Below are positions 1 to 10,829 of a stretch of DNA of 64,000 nucleotides, one piece after another. The notes under the pieces were generated by a model. That model was not told the DNA's origin and searched no databases. It worked only from the letters and a program-made list of their open reading frames with translations. This stretch comes from Adiantum capillus-veneris (taxonomy: Eukaryota; Streptophyta; Polypodiopsida; Polypodiales; Pteridaceae). How positions within the stretch are numbered: the stretch's first letter is position 1; every line of letters starts with the position of its first letter. The translations under genes were made by a program, and so were the position numbers. Where the stretch lies: the NCBI GenBank assembly GCA_014529385.2, contig CM043954.1:99280247-99344246 (forward strand), in the 5' to 3' direction.

Positions 1-680
1 AGGCACACTATACAAAAAAAAACCAAACACGATTTTTAGATGAGTTCAAGCACAAAAGAAAAAACTAAAACAAGATTACACCTAATTTAATGGTAAAACA
101 ACCACAAATTTTTAAGAGAAAAACCCCGAGAACAAGGTTTTGGTAGAATGTTTCCTTTGATGGACTAGAAAAATTGGAACCCATACAGTGGCGTGTTGAT
201 ATTCCTCTTCTTAGAACTCGTTGCGTTCAGATATTGGAAGCTCATTTCTACCACCATTGATTCTTGTTAGGAACAGTGGAACCATGAATTCCTATGGATA
301 TAAATCTCCTATTCCTACCTCCCTACATGTAGGACTACAAGACTTACACTAAAAGAGTAAGGTTGTTGCTACTCGAACAAATCTCATGAATAAAGAGAGT
401 CTGGGATCTTGAGCTTCTCTTCACTTCTTCTTCTTCTTCTCATCTCTCTTGCTCTACCTCAAGTTATTGTGGGTTGATGTACGATAACATACTATGCATT
501 TTAAGTTACTCTAGAGAAAATGGTGGAAAGTTGAAAATAATTCTATTATTTCAATGAGGCTATTCTTTTGAGAAAATACACATCATGGTATATATTGAAG
601 TTTGGATTAAACCATCATAGGTAGCCTTCTATTGGGGGGGGGAGTTAGTAGTGTTGCCAAAGGTGGTGGGAGACAAACAT
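1..680. other. Non-coding flank, no gene recognised
   Basis: No coding region, RNA gene or mobile-element domain could be recognised here. There is a short CTT-rich tract near 420-440 and a run of nine G near 637. The stretch ends where the LTR of element A begins with the same first nine bases as the LTR of element B. Confidence 0.5.
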
Positions 681-1273
681 TGTCATGCAATTTTTGTATG
701 AGCACAAAGTCATCAGATCATGCCAAAAAGAATGCTAACTAGCCTCATGTATATATGTGTACATAGTGCTTTGAGTCTTGGGAGTGACCATGTAAATATT
801 CATGTACAAAGGTTTTGGTTTTTTTGAGTTTGTGTACTGGTATTTTGGATTGTTTGAGTCCCCAAAACATGGTTTTCAATAAGTATTTTCAGCTGTGCTT
901 TATAGCTTGTGAATTGGACTTGTGCATCATGAGTTATGTGCGTCCGAAGTGGGTGGTCTTGACTTAGAAAGTGGTTGCAAATGCATGCAGCAAAGGAAAC
1001 TGGGCCAACTTGATGTTTAAAATTAGAAATGCTGAGATCTTAAATTCTTGGAAATAGCCAAAGTGATGGGCTTCAAGCCATGCTTTACGACGTTGCATTC
1101 GGTGGCCGAGCGGTGCACCGAGCGGTGCACCATGCTCTTGGAAGTTGGTCGTGAAGGGAGGTTGAGCTGAGATTTTTTGTGGGTGGAGGAAGGAATTGAA
1201 GAAGTGCAAGAGGAGAATGCCATGTGGCACTAAGATTATCTCACATGGGAAGGGGGAAGGAAGAAATGGGGGG

Positions 1274-1280
1274 TATAAAG
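1274..1280 (+). promoter_or_regulatory. TATA-like box in LTR of element A
   Basis: TATAAAG sits in the middle of the LTR, where an LTR promoter is expected. The matching position is present in the 3' LTR of element B (about 23,391-23,399, minus strand). Confidence 0.5.
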
Positions 1281-1652
1281 GGAAGATGGAGTGCCCATAT
1301 TAGGGGTGTATCAAAGGAGAGAGGAGCTCCCTCAAGCCTTGGCTATGGGGGCTCGTGGGCTTCATGGGGGAGAGAATGGAGCATTTTTTAATTCTCACTT
1401 CCTATCAAGATGCCTGTCCACTCTTTTGGTCCCTTGGACAGTAGCCACACCCCCTCCCTTGGGCCAAAAGTCATTGACACCTCATTTCCTACCGAAATGA
1501 GGCAAAAAATGGACCAATTAAAAGGAGCCTACAAAGAGAGTCTTGTCGGTTGAGGAGACAGAAAAGGTCTCTTGGGATAAAAGATAAAAAGAGGCCCCAT
1601 TTTATAGCGGCAATTTTCTTCAACACCTGCAAACTTTCCAGAGAGCTCATTT

Positions 1653-1797
1653 TTGAGCAAGAGTGAGTACACCCCCAACTTTGAATGGCCACATCGAGCT
1701 AATTTTTTAGCAAGAGAGAGTACACCCCCAACTTTGAATGGACATACCGAGCTGATTTTTTAGCAAGAGAGAGTACACCCCCAACTTTGAATGGCCA
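1653..1797 (+). repeat. 53-bp unit tandemly repeated about three times in LTR A
   Basis: The phrase GAGTACACCCCCAACTTTGA recurs at a spacing of 53 bp in three successive units with few differences. The array lies downstream of the TATA-like box, so it would fall in the transcribed leader of the LTR. Confidence 0.8.
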
Positions 1798-2337
1798 TGT
1801 CTCTCTCATCTTTTATGTGTTTTTAGCCTATGAATACTGTACGTACATCTACTCAAGAAGAGCTCTTCATTATGTACTTGGTTTCTTCTAATTCCAAGTG
1901 TGATTCATGCTAGAAGGGATCTTCATAAATCTTTACAGATGCTTATCACAGGTGGTTTCGACGGTGCAAGAATTCTTCTTTGTGACGGTGTGACTTGTGC
2001 AAGGATATATATGCACTCATTTTCCTTGTCGTTTGCACGCTAACATCATTTTGGTGCCCTCACCCGAGGAGAAAGTGCTCATGTGCTCCAATTCTTGTGA
2101 AATATGTGTATTTTGCAGGCAGAGAATGTAAAGGGGATGTGGGTCCTTATGGACAACCGCCTTTGTATGTGCAAACTGTGGACAACACTTGAGGTGGTCG
2201 TGTAATTGGATTGTAGCCTTTGGAGGTTTGTGAGATTTTGTGAAGTCAAGCACTAGGGGCCGGGCTACCCAGTGTGAGGTGGATTAGGTACTGGAGCAAT
2301 CCATCGACATCCCTTGAACTTACGACATCACGTGTAA

Positions 2338-3594
2338 GTGTTTTTGTGGCAATCGAACATGGAGGATGAGTTTCCACAGTTTCATGGATTGCCTAATGAG
2401 AATGCACATACTTTTTTTGAGAAATTGGAAGTTAGTTGCTTATTGCAAAATATATTAGATCAAGCTATATTATTGTGGTTGTTGCAATACAGTTTACAAG
2501 ATGAGGCAAAACTTTTGTTACAAAATTATGAAGAGGTGGTGCAGGCACAAATCATATGAAGTAGGCTTTTTTGGCAAAATACATGAGCATTGAAATAACT
2601 GATGAAGTTTGGCATGAAATTTTGGGGTACACTGATAAGGCTAATCAAAGTGTTGATGATTTTGTTATGCAGTCCATTTATGGGATAAATGGGTCCGAGA
2701 TTCGGGAAATGAAATCCCTCCAGCCATGTTAAAGAAGGACCATGTTGTGGGCAAACTTAAAGAAAAGTCTAAAGTTCGAAGTTGAGCTGAAAAGTATTGC
2801 TACTTTTGAGGAAGCAGTCACCATTGCTAGGGAGAAAAAATGAAAAGCTTAAAGACTGAATGAGTATGGGAAAGCGGTCATGTGCAAGGTAATGGTGGCC
2901 AAAATGAGGAAAATAAGGTAGAGGTTGAAGCCCAACCTGCTCAAAGGGTTGCGAACATTGAACATGTACAACAAAATATGCAAGACATGATAACCATGAT
3001 GCAAGAATTGCGGCTCAATGTTCTTGGAGTTGGTCGCGGTAGAGGAATGGCTCATCCATATGAAACTCTTCCTAATGCTAATGTGGGTCGTGGACAAGGT
3101 TTCTTTGAGCCACAAAGGAGGTCCATCCCTACCTGGTATAATTGTGGTGAACTTGGTCATATAATCACTCTTTGTCAAAGGCCAAAAAGGATGGGAGGTG
3201 ATATGTTTCAACTTCCTCAGGAGGTTCCTAATAGGGCTAATGATTATGCAATGGATATATGGGGAGATCAAGGTATTGAATAAGAAAATTTTCCTCAACC
3301 TCTGGTGGTCATATGGGTGTTGTGCGGGTTGAAAAGAAAGAAGCAAATATGATGCCCATAGCCAAAAGAGAGAGGGAAGGCTATGCTGCTCTAGGTCCCA
3401 ATAAGATGAAAGGGAAAGAAAAAGAGGGTAAAGATGCAAAATTTAAGAGGAAGAGAAGACCTCGTAGACGGTTTGAAGTAGCAGATTTACCTTCTGGAGA
3501 AGGCCAAATAGCTTACAATTTAAAGGAAGACCTGATTGAGAGGAAAGTAGATGGTACTTTTAAGTCAATTGATGAATATGGTGCCCAAAATTAA
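2338..3594 (+). pseudogene. gag pseudogene of element A
   Basis: Capsid-like gag of a gypsy element in broken pieces. The first block (from 2,338) contains FPQFHGLPNENAHTFFEKLE and matches the better-preserved gag of element B. Later blocks carry the region that precedes the zinc knuckle and a Lys/Arg-rich tail (3,400-3,470). The CCHC knuckle near 3,134-3,180 reads WYNCGELGHIITLC, so the first cysteine is replaced by tryptophan. Several frame changes and stops separate the blocks, so no Gag could be made from this copy. Confidence 0.75.
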
Positions 3595-5898
3595 GAGGCA
3601 GTGGAATTCATTAGTGAATCCAAAAAAAGAGCCGAAGCATGGACAAATGAGAGTTTTGGATGTGGGAGAGTTACCCGACATTTGTCTTGTGTTGAACATT
3701 TGGCACAAAGGTGTGGGCATGGGAGAGGCTTACATTGATGGAGGTGCTCAAGTTTGTGTGATCACATAGTCATTTTTTGAGAGACTGGGTCTCATTACAT
3801 GCATAAGCTCTGGGTTCAGGATTCAACTAGCAAACCATGCCAAAGTGAAGTGTTTGGGGCTGATTAAGAATTTGGAAGTTGAAGTCTTTAACTTGAAGGT
3901 TATAGTAAACTTTCATGTTATGCCAGCTGGCCTAGGAGTTTTTCCTCTCATTTTGGGATGACCTTCCTTGAGAGTTGTTGGTGTTGTGCAAGATTGGGGC
4001 AAGGGCACAATTTGTGTGTATGGCAAGAAGGGTGAAAAGAGGATTTTTTATATGGCTATCAAGTAGCCTTTGGCACTAGAAGATGTGACTGAAAATGATG
4101 AATCGGAAGTTACCAGTGAAGATAGTTCTGAAGATTGAGAAAGTAGAACTACTTCTAGTTCTAGTGATGAGGGTGAAGTGTCATTCTTGTTGTTGGATGA
4201 GGAGAAGAGAGAAACTGGTAAAGTATTGCAAGTGTCAAGGGATATAAATGCTTTAAGCCATTTAGAACAACTTGAGGAGTTCATGCAGCCTAAACAGGAA
4301 TTGAAGTGAAGAAGGGGTTGATTCAAAATATGCCAAGTACCTAACAATGTTGGTTGGACAGGTTTCCAACTCTTTTCATCACTTCATATCAAGAAATAAG
4401 GGTTTTTGTTGGAGATCTTGTGAAGATTGAACTAGTTGAAGGGGAAAAACCAATAAGACAAAAATTAAGAAGGATGGGTAAGGAGCAAATGAATGCTTTA
4501 AAAGAAGAAGTGGATAAACTTTTGGATGCAGGGTTCATTGTGCCAGTTGATAATGTTGAATGCGTGAGCGCTGTTCACTCCAAAGAAAGATGGGTGTTGG
4601 AGAGTTTGTGTTAATTATAAGACGTTAAATGCAATGACCAAGAAAGATCCTTATCCCTTACCTTTTATTGATCAACTTCTAGATGCAGTGGCTGGATTGG
4701 AAAAATACAATGTCTGTGATGGTTATTCTGGGTATTTCCAACTTATCCTTGCTCCTAAAGAACAAAAAAATACTACTTTTATCACTCCATGGGGTTGTTT
4801 CTACTTTTGCTGTCTTCCTTTGGGTTGACAAATGGACCTGGAGTCTTTGAAAAATAAAAGTGCATTGGGTCCTTACCCCATTTCTTGAGAAGTTTGTCAA
4901 AGGGTTTATAGATGATTTATGTGTATACAATTCAAGGAAAGAGCATGTTCAGAAGCTTGAAATGACTTTTTCAAGGTATGATGAATGCGAGGGTCAGTTG
5001 AACCCTAAGAAATGTCATTTGGCACAGCCACGAGTGAAGCTTCTTGGACATGTAATTTCAAAAAATGGGATTGAAGCAGATCTAGAGAAAGTAGAAGCTT
5101 TGTTATTGTTGTCATCTCCAAAGGATACAAGACAGTTGGCCACTTTCATATAGAAGGTTAAATATCTGTCTTGATTTATATCTTTGCTATCACAATTTAT
5201 TGTATCCATTGCAGCAGCAAGTAGTTAAAAAATGGTCCATTGGAGTGGATACATGACTGTGAAGATGTTTTTGATAGAGTCAAAGAAGTTTTAAGTACAC
5301 TACATATTATGCAAGCTCTTGATTGGGAAAAGGAATTCTTTGTTAATCCATCAGTGGGAGATGATGCCATGGGGGCTATGTGGTTGCAAAGAGGGAAGGA
5401 ATATCAGTATATGAAGCATGTTCATTATGCTAGTAGAGTGAAGACTCCTCTTGAAAGAGATTACTAAAATATTGAATTGGTGAGGACTAATACGGTTTAT
5501 GCTTGCAGACAATTCAGACATTACTTGTTGCAAAAATCGTTCGCTTTTCTTACGAGTTAGTCATTGCTTCCTCAGTTGTTTTTAACGAATCAAATATATC
5601 AAAGATAGTGATGAAATGGGTTATTGAACTTCAAGAGTTTCAGTTCACTCTTTTAGTGGAAGAGAGTACTCGTGCTACCCTAGCAAATTTACTCACTTAT
5701 AAAGAGACTCCTGTTTTAGTTAAGGAAGAGGTGGTGCAAAGGAAAAAATTCAAAACTCTTGCCATATCCAACGCTTCATTGCTATATTTGATGGCTCTTA
5801 TCAAAGAAGCCATGATGCTTGTTTGGGAGGAATTGTCATTTATGATGCACAAGAAAAACTTGTAAGGAAACAAGGGATGAAACTAAACGCAAAATGAA
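3551..5898 (+). pseudogene. pol pseudogene of element A (protease, RT, RNase H)
   Basis: The aspartic protease site is seen as YIDGGAQVCVIT near 3,730-3,768, followed directly by a stop. Reverse transcriptase blocks follow, with KDPYPLPFIDQLLDAVAG near 4,640 and the catalytic pair in KGFIDDLCVYNS near 4,895. The retroviral-type RNase H region is at about 5,240-5,470. A region resembling the start of the second RNase H lies at about 5,590-5,898 and is then cut off. Frame changes and stops occur every few hundred bases. Comparison with B shows that integrase should follow and does not. Confidence 0.8.
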
Positions 5899-6083
5899 GA
5901 AGCTCCCGGGTGCTAGTGGTGGGAAATAAACTACCCCATGGGCAACGAGAGAGGAGGACGATGAGGAGACAAAGGAGGCGGCACCACCACCACCGAAGCA
6001 TGTAAATCACCACAAATTAAAGTTTTTAAGAATCCCAAGCACCACTCACTAGCAAATGTGCAAGTGACCCCAAACAAACCCAA

Positions 6084-6456
6084 AGTCATCCCAAGATTGC
6101 AAGGGAATTTGCAGTAATTTAGAACTATTAAAATACAACCAAGTTGCTCATTGGACGAGCCCCCTTTGCTCTCACCATGAAGGAAGTGCTCCAAAGTTAT
6201 GGAAATCAATATAAAATGCAATCAATGGTGCTCAAGGAAATTCAAGAAGCTACAGAGGCCCACATTAGAGTGTTGTGCTGGAGGATACCAATCTTTGTGC
6301 ATACATGCAAAGAGAGTGACTATACAACCAAAGGACATGAACCTTGCACATCGTTTGAGGCAAGACTTCAAGCCTAGCCACAGTGAAACTCATCTTTATT
6401 GTATTACCCACCCTACCTTTGTAACCAAACATTTTGTTCATGATCAAAGGATTTAA
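6084..6456 (+). pseudogene. Divergent histone H3 (CENH3-like) pseudogene
   Basis: Three overlapping frames give a histone-fold H3 sequence. The first has TTKLLIGRAPFA, where H3 has STELLIRKLPFQ, then KEIQEATEAHI for the alpha-2 helix. A one-base shift gives VLEDTNLCA (H3 FEDTNLCA). A second shift gives [20 protein letters not shown] (H3 [20 protein letters not shown]). Stops at 6,120 and 6,129 replace residues of the alpha-N helix; one aligns with the H3 glutamine codon. The changed alpha-1/loop-1 region and non-standard C-terminal extension look more like centromeric CENH3 than canonical H3, but that is inference. A charged, proline-rich stretch upstream (5,900-6,080) could be the decayed N-tail. 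I see no intron within the core, so it may be a processed copy. Confidence 0.72.
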
Positions 6457-7142
6457 GGTTTTGTATCTTCTGTGTCCATAATCAATTAACTTCTTTATAT
6501 TTTTTATATTTTTAAGTTACATGATGTCTGTCTAATGTACAACCATTGGGTTCGCTAGTGTCAGAGGGTAATGGGGTGTATTTATAGTTGAACACTTGAA
6601 ATCAAGAAAAAATTGTGCTTTTCACGAGCCCAAAAAATACAAAAAGGGGGGTGGCTCCAAGACACTGGAAAAGCACAAAATTTGCTTGATTTTAAGGTTT
6701 CATGTACTCTGTGAGCTTTGGATCTAGCAATGCTAGGGGGAGGGGGTAAAGTAATTCATGGACACCCAAATTTCATTTAGATTTGAGGTTTTCAAGTGTC
6801 CTAGGGTGCATACAAGGCCAAGAAAATAAAAAAGGGGGTTGGCCACAAGGGCGCACAAGAAATCCAAACAGGGGGTCCCGGTGGGTGTCCACAAGGGCAT
6901 GCAAAAAAGGCAAATAGAGGGTCCTTTTTGGCTTTTCTACGCGCCCTTGTGGACACCCCCGTTTTTGCTTGTCCTAGACTTGTGTGCACCTAGGCACTTG
7001 AAAAGCTCAAATCCAACTAAAACTCAGATGTACATGCATCCATTCTTTTTGTACTCTTTGAGTGCATCACCAATTACAATGAGAAGTTTTGCAAAGCAAA
7101 AAAGGAACCCTTTTGGAATTGATAACACAAGCTCCTGATGTT
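6457..7142. other. Non-coding stretch, no gene recognised
   Basis: Only short shadow ORFs are present. The one notable structure is the inverted repeat listed separately. Two similar phrases (near 6,630-6,670 and 6,820-6,860) each combine AAAAAGGGGG with GGC-CACAAG or GGCTCCAAG, hinting at a small diverged duplication. Confidence 0.4.
6883..6958. repeat. 15-bp perfect inverted repeat
   Basis: GGGTGTCCACAAGGG at 6,883-6,897 is answered by its exact reverse complement at 6,944-6,958, with 46 bp between. It could form a stem-loop. No element termini or target duplications were recognised around it. Confidence 0.85.
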
Positions 7143-8560
7143 TTAAAAATTTTGAAACGTAAATGAAAAGAATGTACAAGATAGAGAGGCAACTGCATAT
7201 ATTTCATTAGTACTTTGAAACAAGGATGTTACATCATTTATTTGAAGAGACCATAATTTTCTGGGCCATTTCTTGGCGTCTCTCTTGCACATCAGGTAAC
7301 TCCCCAACCAAGAGGGAGTGTGATATTGCCTCAGGGTCACTTGAGCCAATAGAGGTATGTTTTCCTATCTAGGAAATCACTTTGCAATGGAAGCCAATGC
7401 CAAATGCATCGCATGCGCTAGGGATATCCGCACTAGGAAGAGAAGATGAGCAATTTGGGCAATGGTGCTCAAGTAAGAAACTTTGCTCAAGGATTTCAAA
7501 GACCACATCTCATGAAATGGCATTTGGGAGCAAACATATTGTGTACAATGGCAACAACACCAATGGATTTTTTCTTATGTAATAAGCAAGGGAGGACTAT
7601 GGTCCAAATGCCATTCACTTGCAGCATGTCTGCACTGCAAACTCATCAAGCTCCAAGTGATCATACCATAAACCAATCAACAGTAAGAAAAAGACAATTA
7701 AAGTGAGAACAAACAACTTTGAAAGTAAGATATAATTTACGTCCTGCTCCTTGTACTCCTCCTCTCTATTGCCCTTGGCATCCAAGTCAATGCAGGACTT
7801 CATCGCATCCACAAAATTCAGCTCATAAGAGGGGGAATTCTACACTATAATAGGCTTCCTTGCAGTGATAACCTTGGATTGTGTGGCTTAGAAATCTTCC
7901 TATGCCACATGCAACTGCTCTATTGCCAGAACCTCAGCACACACAAGTGCAATAGTGTTAGTGATAGAGTCACCGAGTGGTAGGAGCTTGCTTTCAAGGT
8001 CATCTAATATAGACTCTAGGGGAAACTGGTCATTGGTGCATAGCACACTGAGGCACTCTAGAACTGAGACAAGTTATACACAAGACCACTATTGTAGAAT
8101 GAGAAACTATATTCAAAGTCCAAACTTTTCCAAATCTAAGCAAATTTATTATAGAGGGGATTGTTCAAAAAAATGTAAGAGTTACAAATCTATAACAAAA
8201 ATAACATAGTTCCATCCATGCCCCAATCATCCTCAGCCTTCATTTTTCTTCCACTCTCTTTCCAATCTGCAAACATTCAACAATAAGCAGGCAATGATTG
8301 TCAAACATTAATGGACTAAAAATTTGGTGGAAGGATTGTCACCTTGTGACCTTGGAGACAAAGTTGAGCTTGTTGAAGGTCTTCAAAACCCATAATGTCC
8401 AAATGTTCTCGCACATTGTTGAGAATTCAATGCTTTTTCACTTGGCAACTTCCAAAACACCATTGGGCATTCTCACTATAATGTCAAATCTTGCAATAGC
8501 TCCATCTACACATTGTAAGGGACTCCACACTCCAAACTGGCACATCCAAAGATCATAGTG
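7143..8560 (-). pseudogene. Fragments of an unrecognised multi-exon gene, degraded
   Basis: Several minus-strand blocks look protein-coding but match no family I know. The clearest (about 8,049 down to 7,742) reads LESILDDLESKLLPLGDS, later NSPSYELNFVDAMKSC and NREEEYKEQDV, and ends at a plausible splice donor. Three in-frame stops in this block (two TAG, one TAA) are each one C-to-T change from a glutamine codon. A second block near 7,340-7,230 reads LLVGELPDVQERRQEMAQKI. A third near 8,500-8,430 reads GAIARFDIIVRMPNGVLEVA. Spacing and apparent splice signals suggest exons of one decayed gene, possibly carried here by a transposon. Whether the blocks belong together is inference. Confidence 0.4.
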
Positions 8561-8565
8561 AAATC

Positions 8566-8829
8566 ATATGTACAAGGAGGTGTGGATTTTAAATAGCGCA
8601 ACCCAATACTCGATGCATCAACTTTCGAACGGTACCTATTCCCATTGTGCATGCCCTCCACAAAACCCCAGTTCTCTTCTAAAAGCCTCCCTAAATCGTA
8701 TGTACAAGGAGGTGTGGATTTTAAATAGCACAACCCAATACCCGATGCACCAACTTTCCAACAGTACCTATCCCCATTGTGCATGCCCTCCACAAAACCC
8801 CAATTCTCTTCTAAAATCTTCCCTAAATC
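8566..8829 (-). repeat. 132-bp tandem duplication (44-residue repeat if translated)
   Basis: Two adjacent copies begin at TGTACAAGG (8,569 and 8,701), exactly 132 bp apart, with few differences. The period is a multiple of three, and the minus strand stays open through both copies. This gives a 44-residue unit containing LLEENWGFVEGMHNGNRY or a close variant. No known domain was recognised. Confidence 0.85.
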
Positions 8830-8869
8830 CTCATACTGCATATGTTTCATTGTCCTTGTAAGGAATCCT

Positions 8870-9871
8870 AATTTTTAGGGATTAAAGCTAATGTTGTGTA
8901 GGGTTGACTAAATGTTTTCTAGCTATTTCTAATTTATACTAATTTAGCACTTATGTGTTCATGCAAAATTTTTAATGCTTTTAAATAACCACAAATACAC
9001 TACTTAATGTGTTTTCAAATATATTTTATTCCATCAAGCATCATCTAAGTAAAATTTTCATTTATTTTCTAGTTTATAATTCACTTTAACTATCACATCG
9101 TTTCAATTTCACTAAAATAATAATCACTTGAGAGATCACTATATTTTATCGCATGACTCTAAAATCATTTACAATTTTTGATCATTTTAACTCAGGACAC
9201 CAATGTAATGATAAAAGCTTGTAAATTTATATTAAAATTTCCCAAATATAAATTTTTCAAGTTTCCCATGAAACATGCTACTAAATATGCAAAATTATGC
9301 AAGATATTTTGTTTTCCAATATGTAATTTAAATGCAGATGAACTTTTAACTGATCAATTTTCCATTCATTGTGAAAGGAATGCATAAACAACTTTATTAT
9401 TAAGTTTTTTTTTAATGTTTTGGAAGGGTATTGTTCTCACAATTTTGATTTCTTTAATTGTGATATGTATTTAAGTTTATTATTCTTATTTTTATTTAAT
9501 GAACACCACTTTCAACTAACTTTAGAATGCTTTCCGTTACTGGTGACGCTCATGTAGCTGTAAACCGCAATACCCAAGTCGTCCTTTGCCACTCTTCTCC
9601 ATGCTCTCTCTATCTCACTCCCTTCCAATCTCACTTAGACAACAAAATACAAATTTATCTTTGCTTTTTTCACTCATAGTCAATCTTAATACACAAAATA
9701 TTATCAAGTAATCGCTGCTCGTCCTCTCTTTTCTATCTAGATCTCATACAAATAACATACATACATATGCAATATCACAATCAAATACATATACACTCAA
9801 AGGCTGGCTATCAAAATCTCTCTCTCCTTATCTCCTAGTGCTTGCAACCACCCACACCATGAGACCATGAG

Positions 9872-9875
<4 letters not shown>
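8870..9875. other. AT-rich stretch, no gene recognised
   Basis: Strongly AT-rich sequence with only short chance ORFs. No transposon domain, RNA gene or repeat was recognised apart from the CT tract that follows. Confidence 0.5.

Positions 9876-9922
<47 letters not shown>
9876..9922. repeat. (CT)n microsatellite
   Basis: An almost pure CT dinucleotide run of a little under 50 bp. Confidence 0.95.
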
Positions 9923-9925
<3 letters not shown>

Positions 9926-10107
9926 CAACAAGATTAATCACCACCTTCTAGGTAATATAAAGGCACTCGTCGAGCATGCGTTGTCACAAGAAATAACGAT
10001 ACATACACTTGAGGATCGTGTAAAGCCCAAATGAGGAAATCACACTACTCAAGAAAGAGCTTGTAGAGGTCCGATCACAAAATGTCCTCAAAGGGGGAGA
10101 GCTTCAA

Positions 10108-10557
10108 CCCTCAGTAGTTGAAGAGATTAACATGATTAAAGAACAAGTGCAGGCCATCAAAGAAGGTAAGGAGCAACAAAAAGAAATGACAACCTTGTGG
10201 GTAGATGTCATCATAAAGACTGAACAAAAAGCAGAAGAGACCGATAAATGGATCAAGATTGTCAAGAAAGGAAAGGGCAAGGAAATAACCCCCACTCCAT
10301 CCATCATTAACTTGACACTATAAGAGGAGCAAAGGAGACGTGTGTCGGCCTTACACATAAGGATATATGTCCTTAAAGACCAAAATGATGTGGATGAAGA
10401 GGTGAAAGAACTCATGACTCTGGCAGGGGTTAATGAGCAGACGCATATGAGGGCTTGGAGAGTGGGCAATAAGAAAAGTGGGAGCAAGGGGGAAACCTCG
10501 AAGGAAAGGGCACTCATCCTCTGTTTCCCCTCCATGGAAGCAAAGAAGGGCTTTTGA
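10108..10557 (+). pseudogene. LINE ORF1-like pseudogene
   Basis: A coiled-coil-like, Lys/Glu-rich region (about 10,110-10,300) is followed by LHIRIYVLKDQNDVDEEVKE, then RAWRVGNKKSG and ERALILCFPSMEAKKGF. This pattern (basic helix, then an RRM-like block with a conserved arginine-valine-glycine turn) is typical of plant LINE ORF1 or N-terminal regions. One in-frame TAA at 10,321 interrupts it, and a stop follows the last block. No zinc knuckle was found. The family assignment rests mainly on position upstream of the endonuclease. Confidence 0.5.
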
Positions 10558-10829
10558 AGAAGAGACCGACTCTAATGAAGACAAGCATCTTTCTTGGAGA
10601 TGAACTTGCCCTCTTGCCAAAAATTAGAGCAGCAAGGGAAAAAGGGAAGATTGCTTTTTATCGAGATGGAAGGGTGGTGATTTTGGAGCAACGCTCCACA
10701 TGACGGTGCAAGACCTATGGGACCGCAATAAATATGGCAACCTGGAAGGTCACTCCGTCTTGACGTAGGTGCCTTTGGAGATAGTTTCATTGGAAAAGAC
10801 ATCATTTTCTATTTTGAGACACATCAAGC

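Larger units (their letters stand above)
681..2045 (+). repeat. 5' LTR of element A
   Basis: It starts TGTCATGCA, as does the 5' LTR of element B, and ends near TAACA. Collinear similarity to the B LTRs runs through the whole length, for example around 1,070-1,110 and 1,210-1,500. A TATA-like TATAAAG lies at 1,274-1,280. A possible primer-binding site beginning TGGTGCC follows at about 2,052. At about 1,365 bp it resembles the longer (3') B LTR, not the deleted 5' copy. Confidence 0.75.
681..5898 (+). mobile_element. Element A: 3'-truncated Tat-like Ty3/gypsy retrotransposon
   Basis: The order is 5' LTR, putative primer-binding site, gag, protease, reverse transcriptase, RNase H and the start of a second (archaeal-type) RNase H. 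This order, with an extra RNase H before integrase, is known from the Tat lineage. Protein and LTR sequence match element B (minus strand, 22,744-30,159) closely enough to call them one family. Homology stops inside the second RNase H around 5,898, so integrase and the 3' LTR are missing and no target duplication can be tested. Many stops and frameshifts show that it is dead. The breakpoint is approximate. Confidence 0.85.

Noticed and set aside
2849-3439. 196-codon minus-strand ORF
   Set aside because: It lies antisense to the gag of element A, which is supported by comparison with element B.
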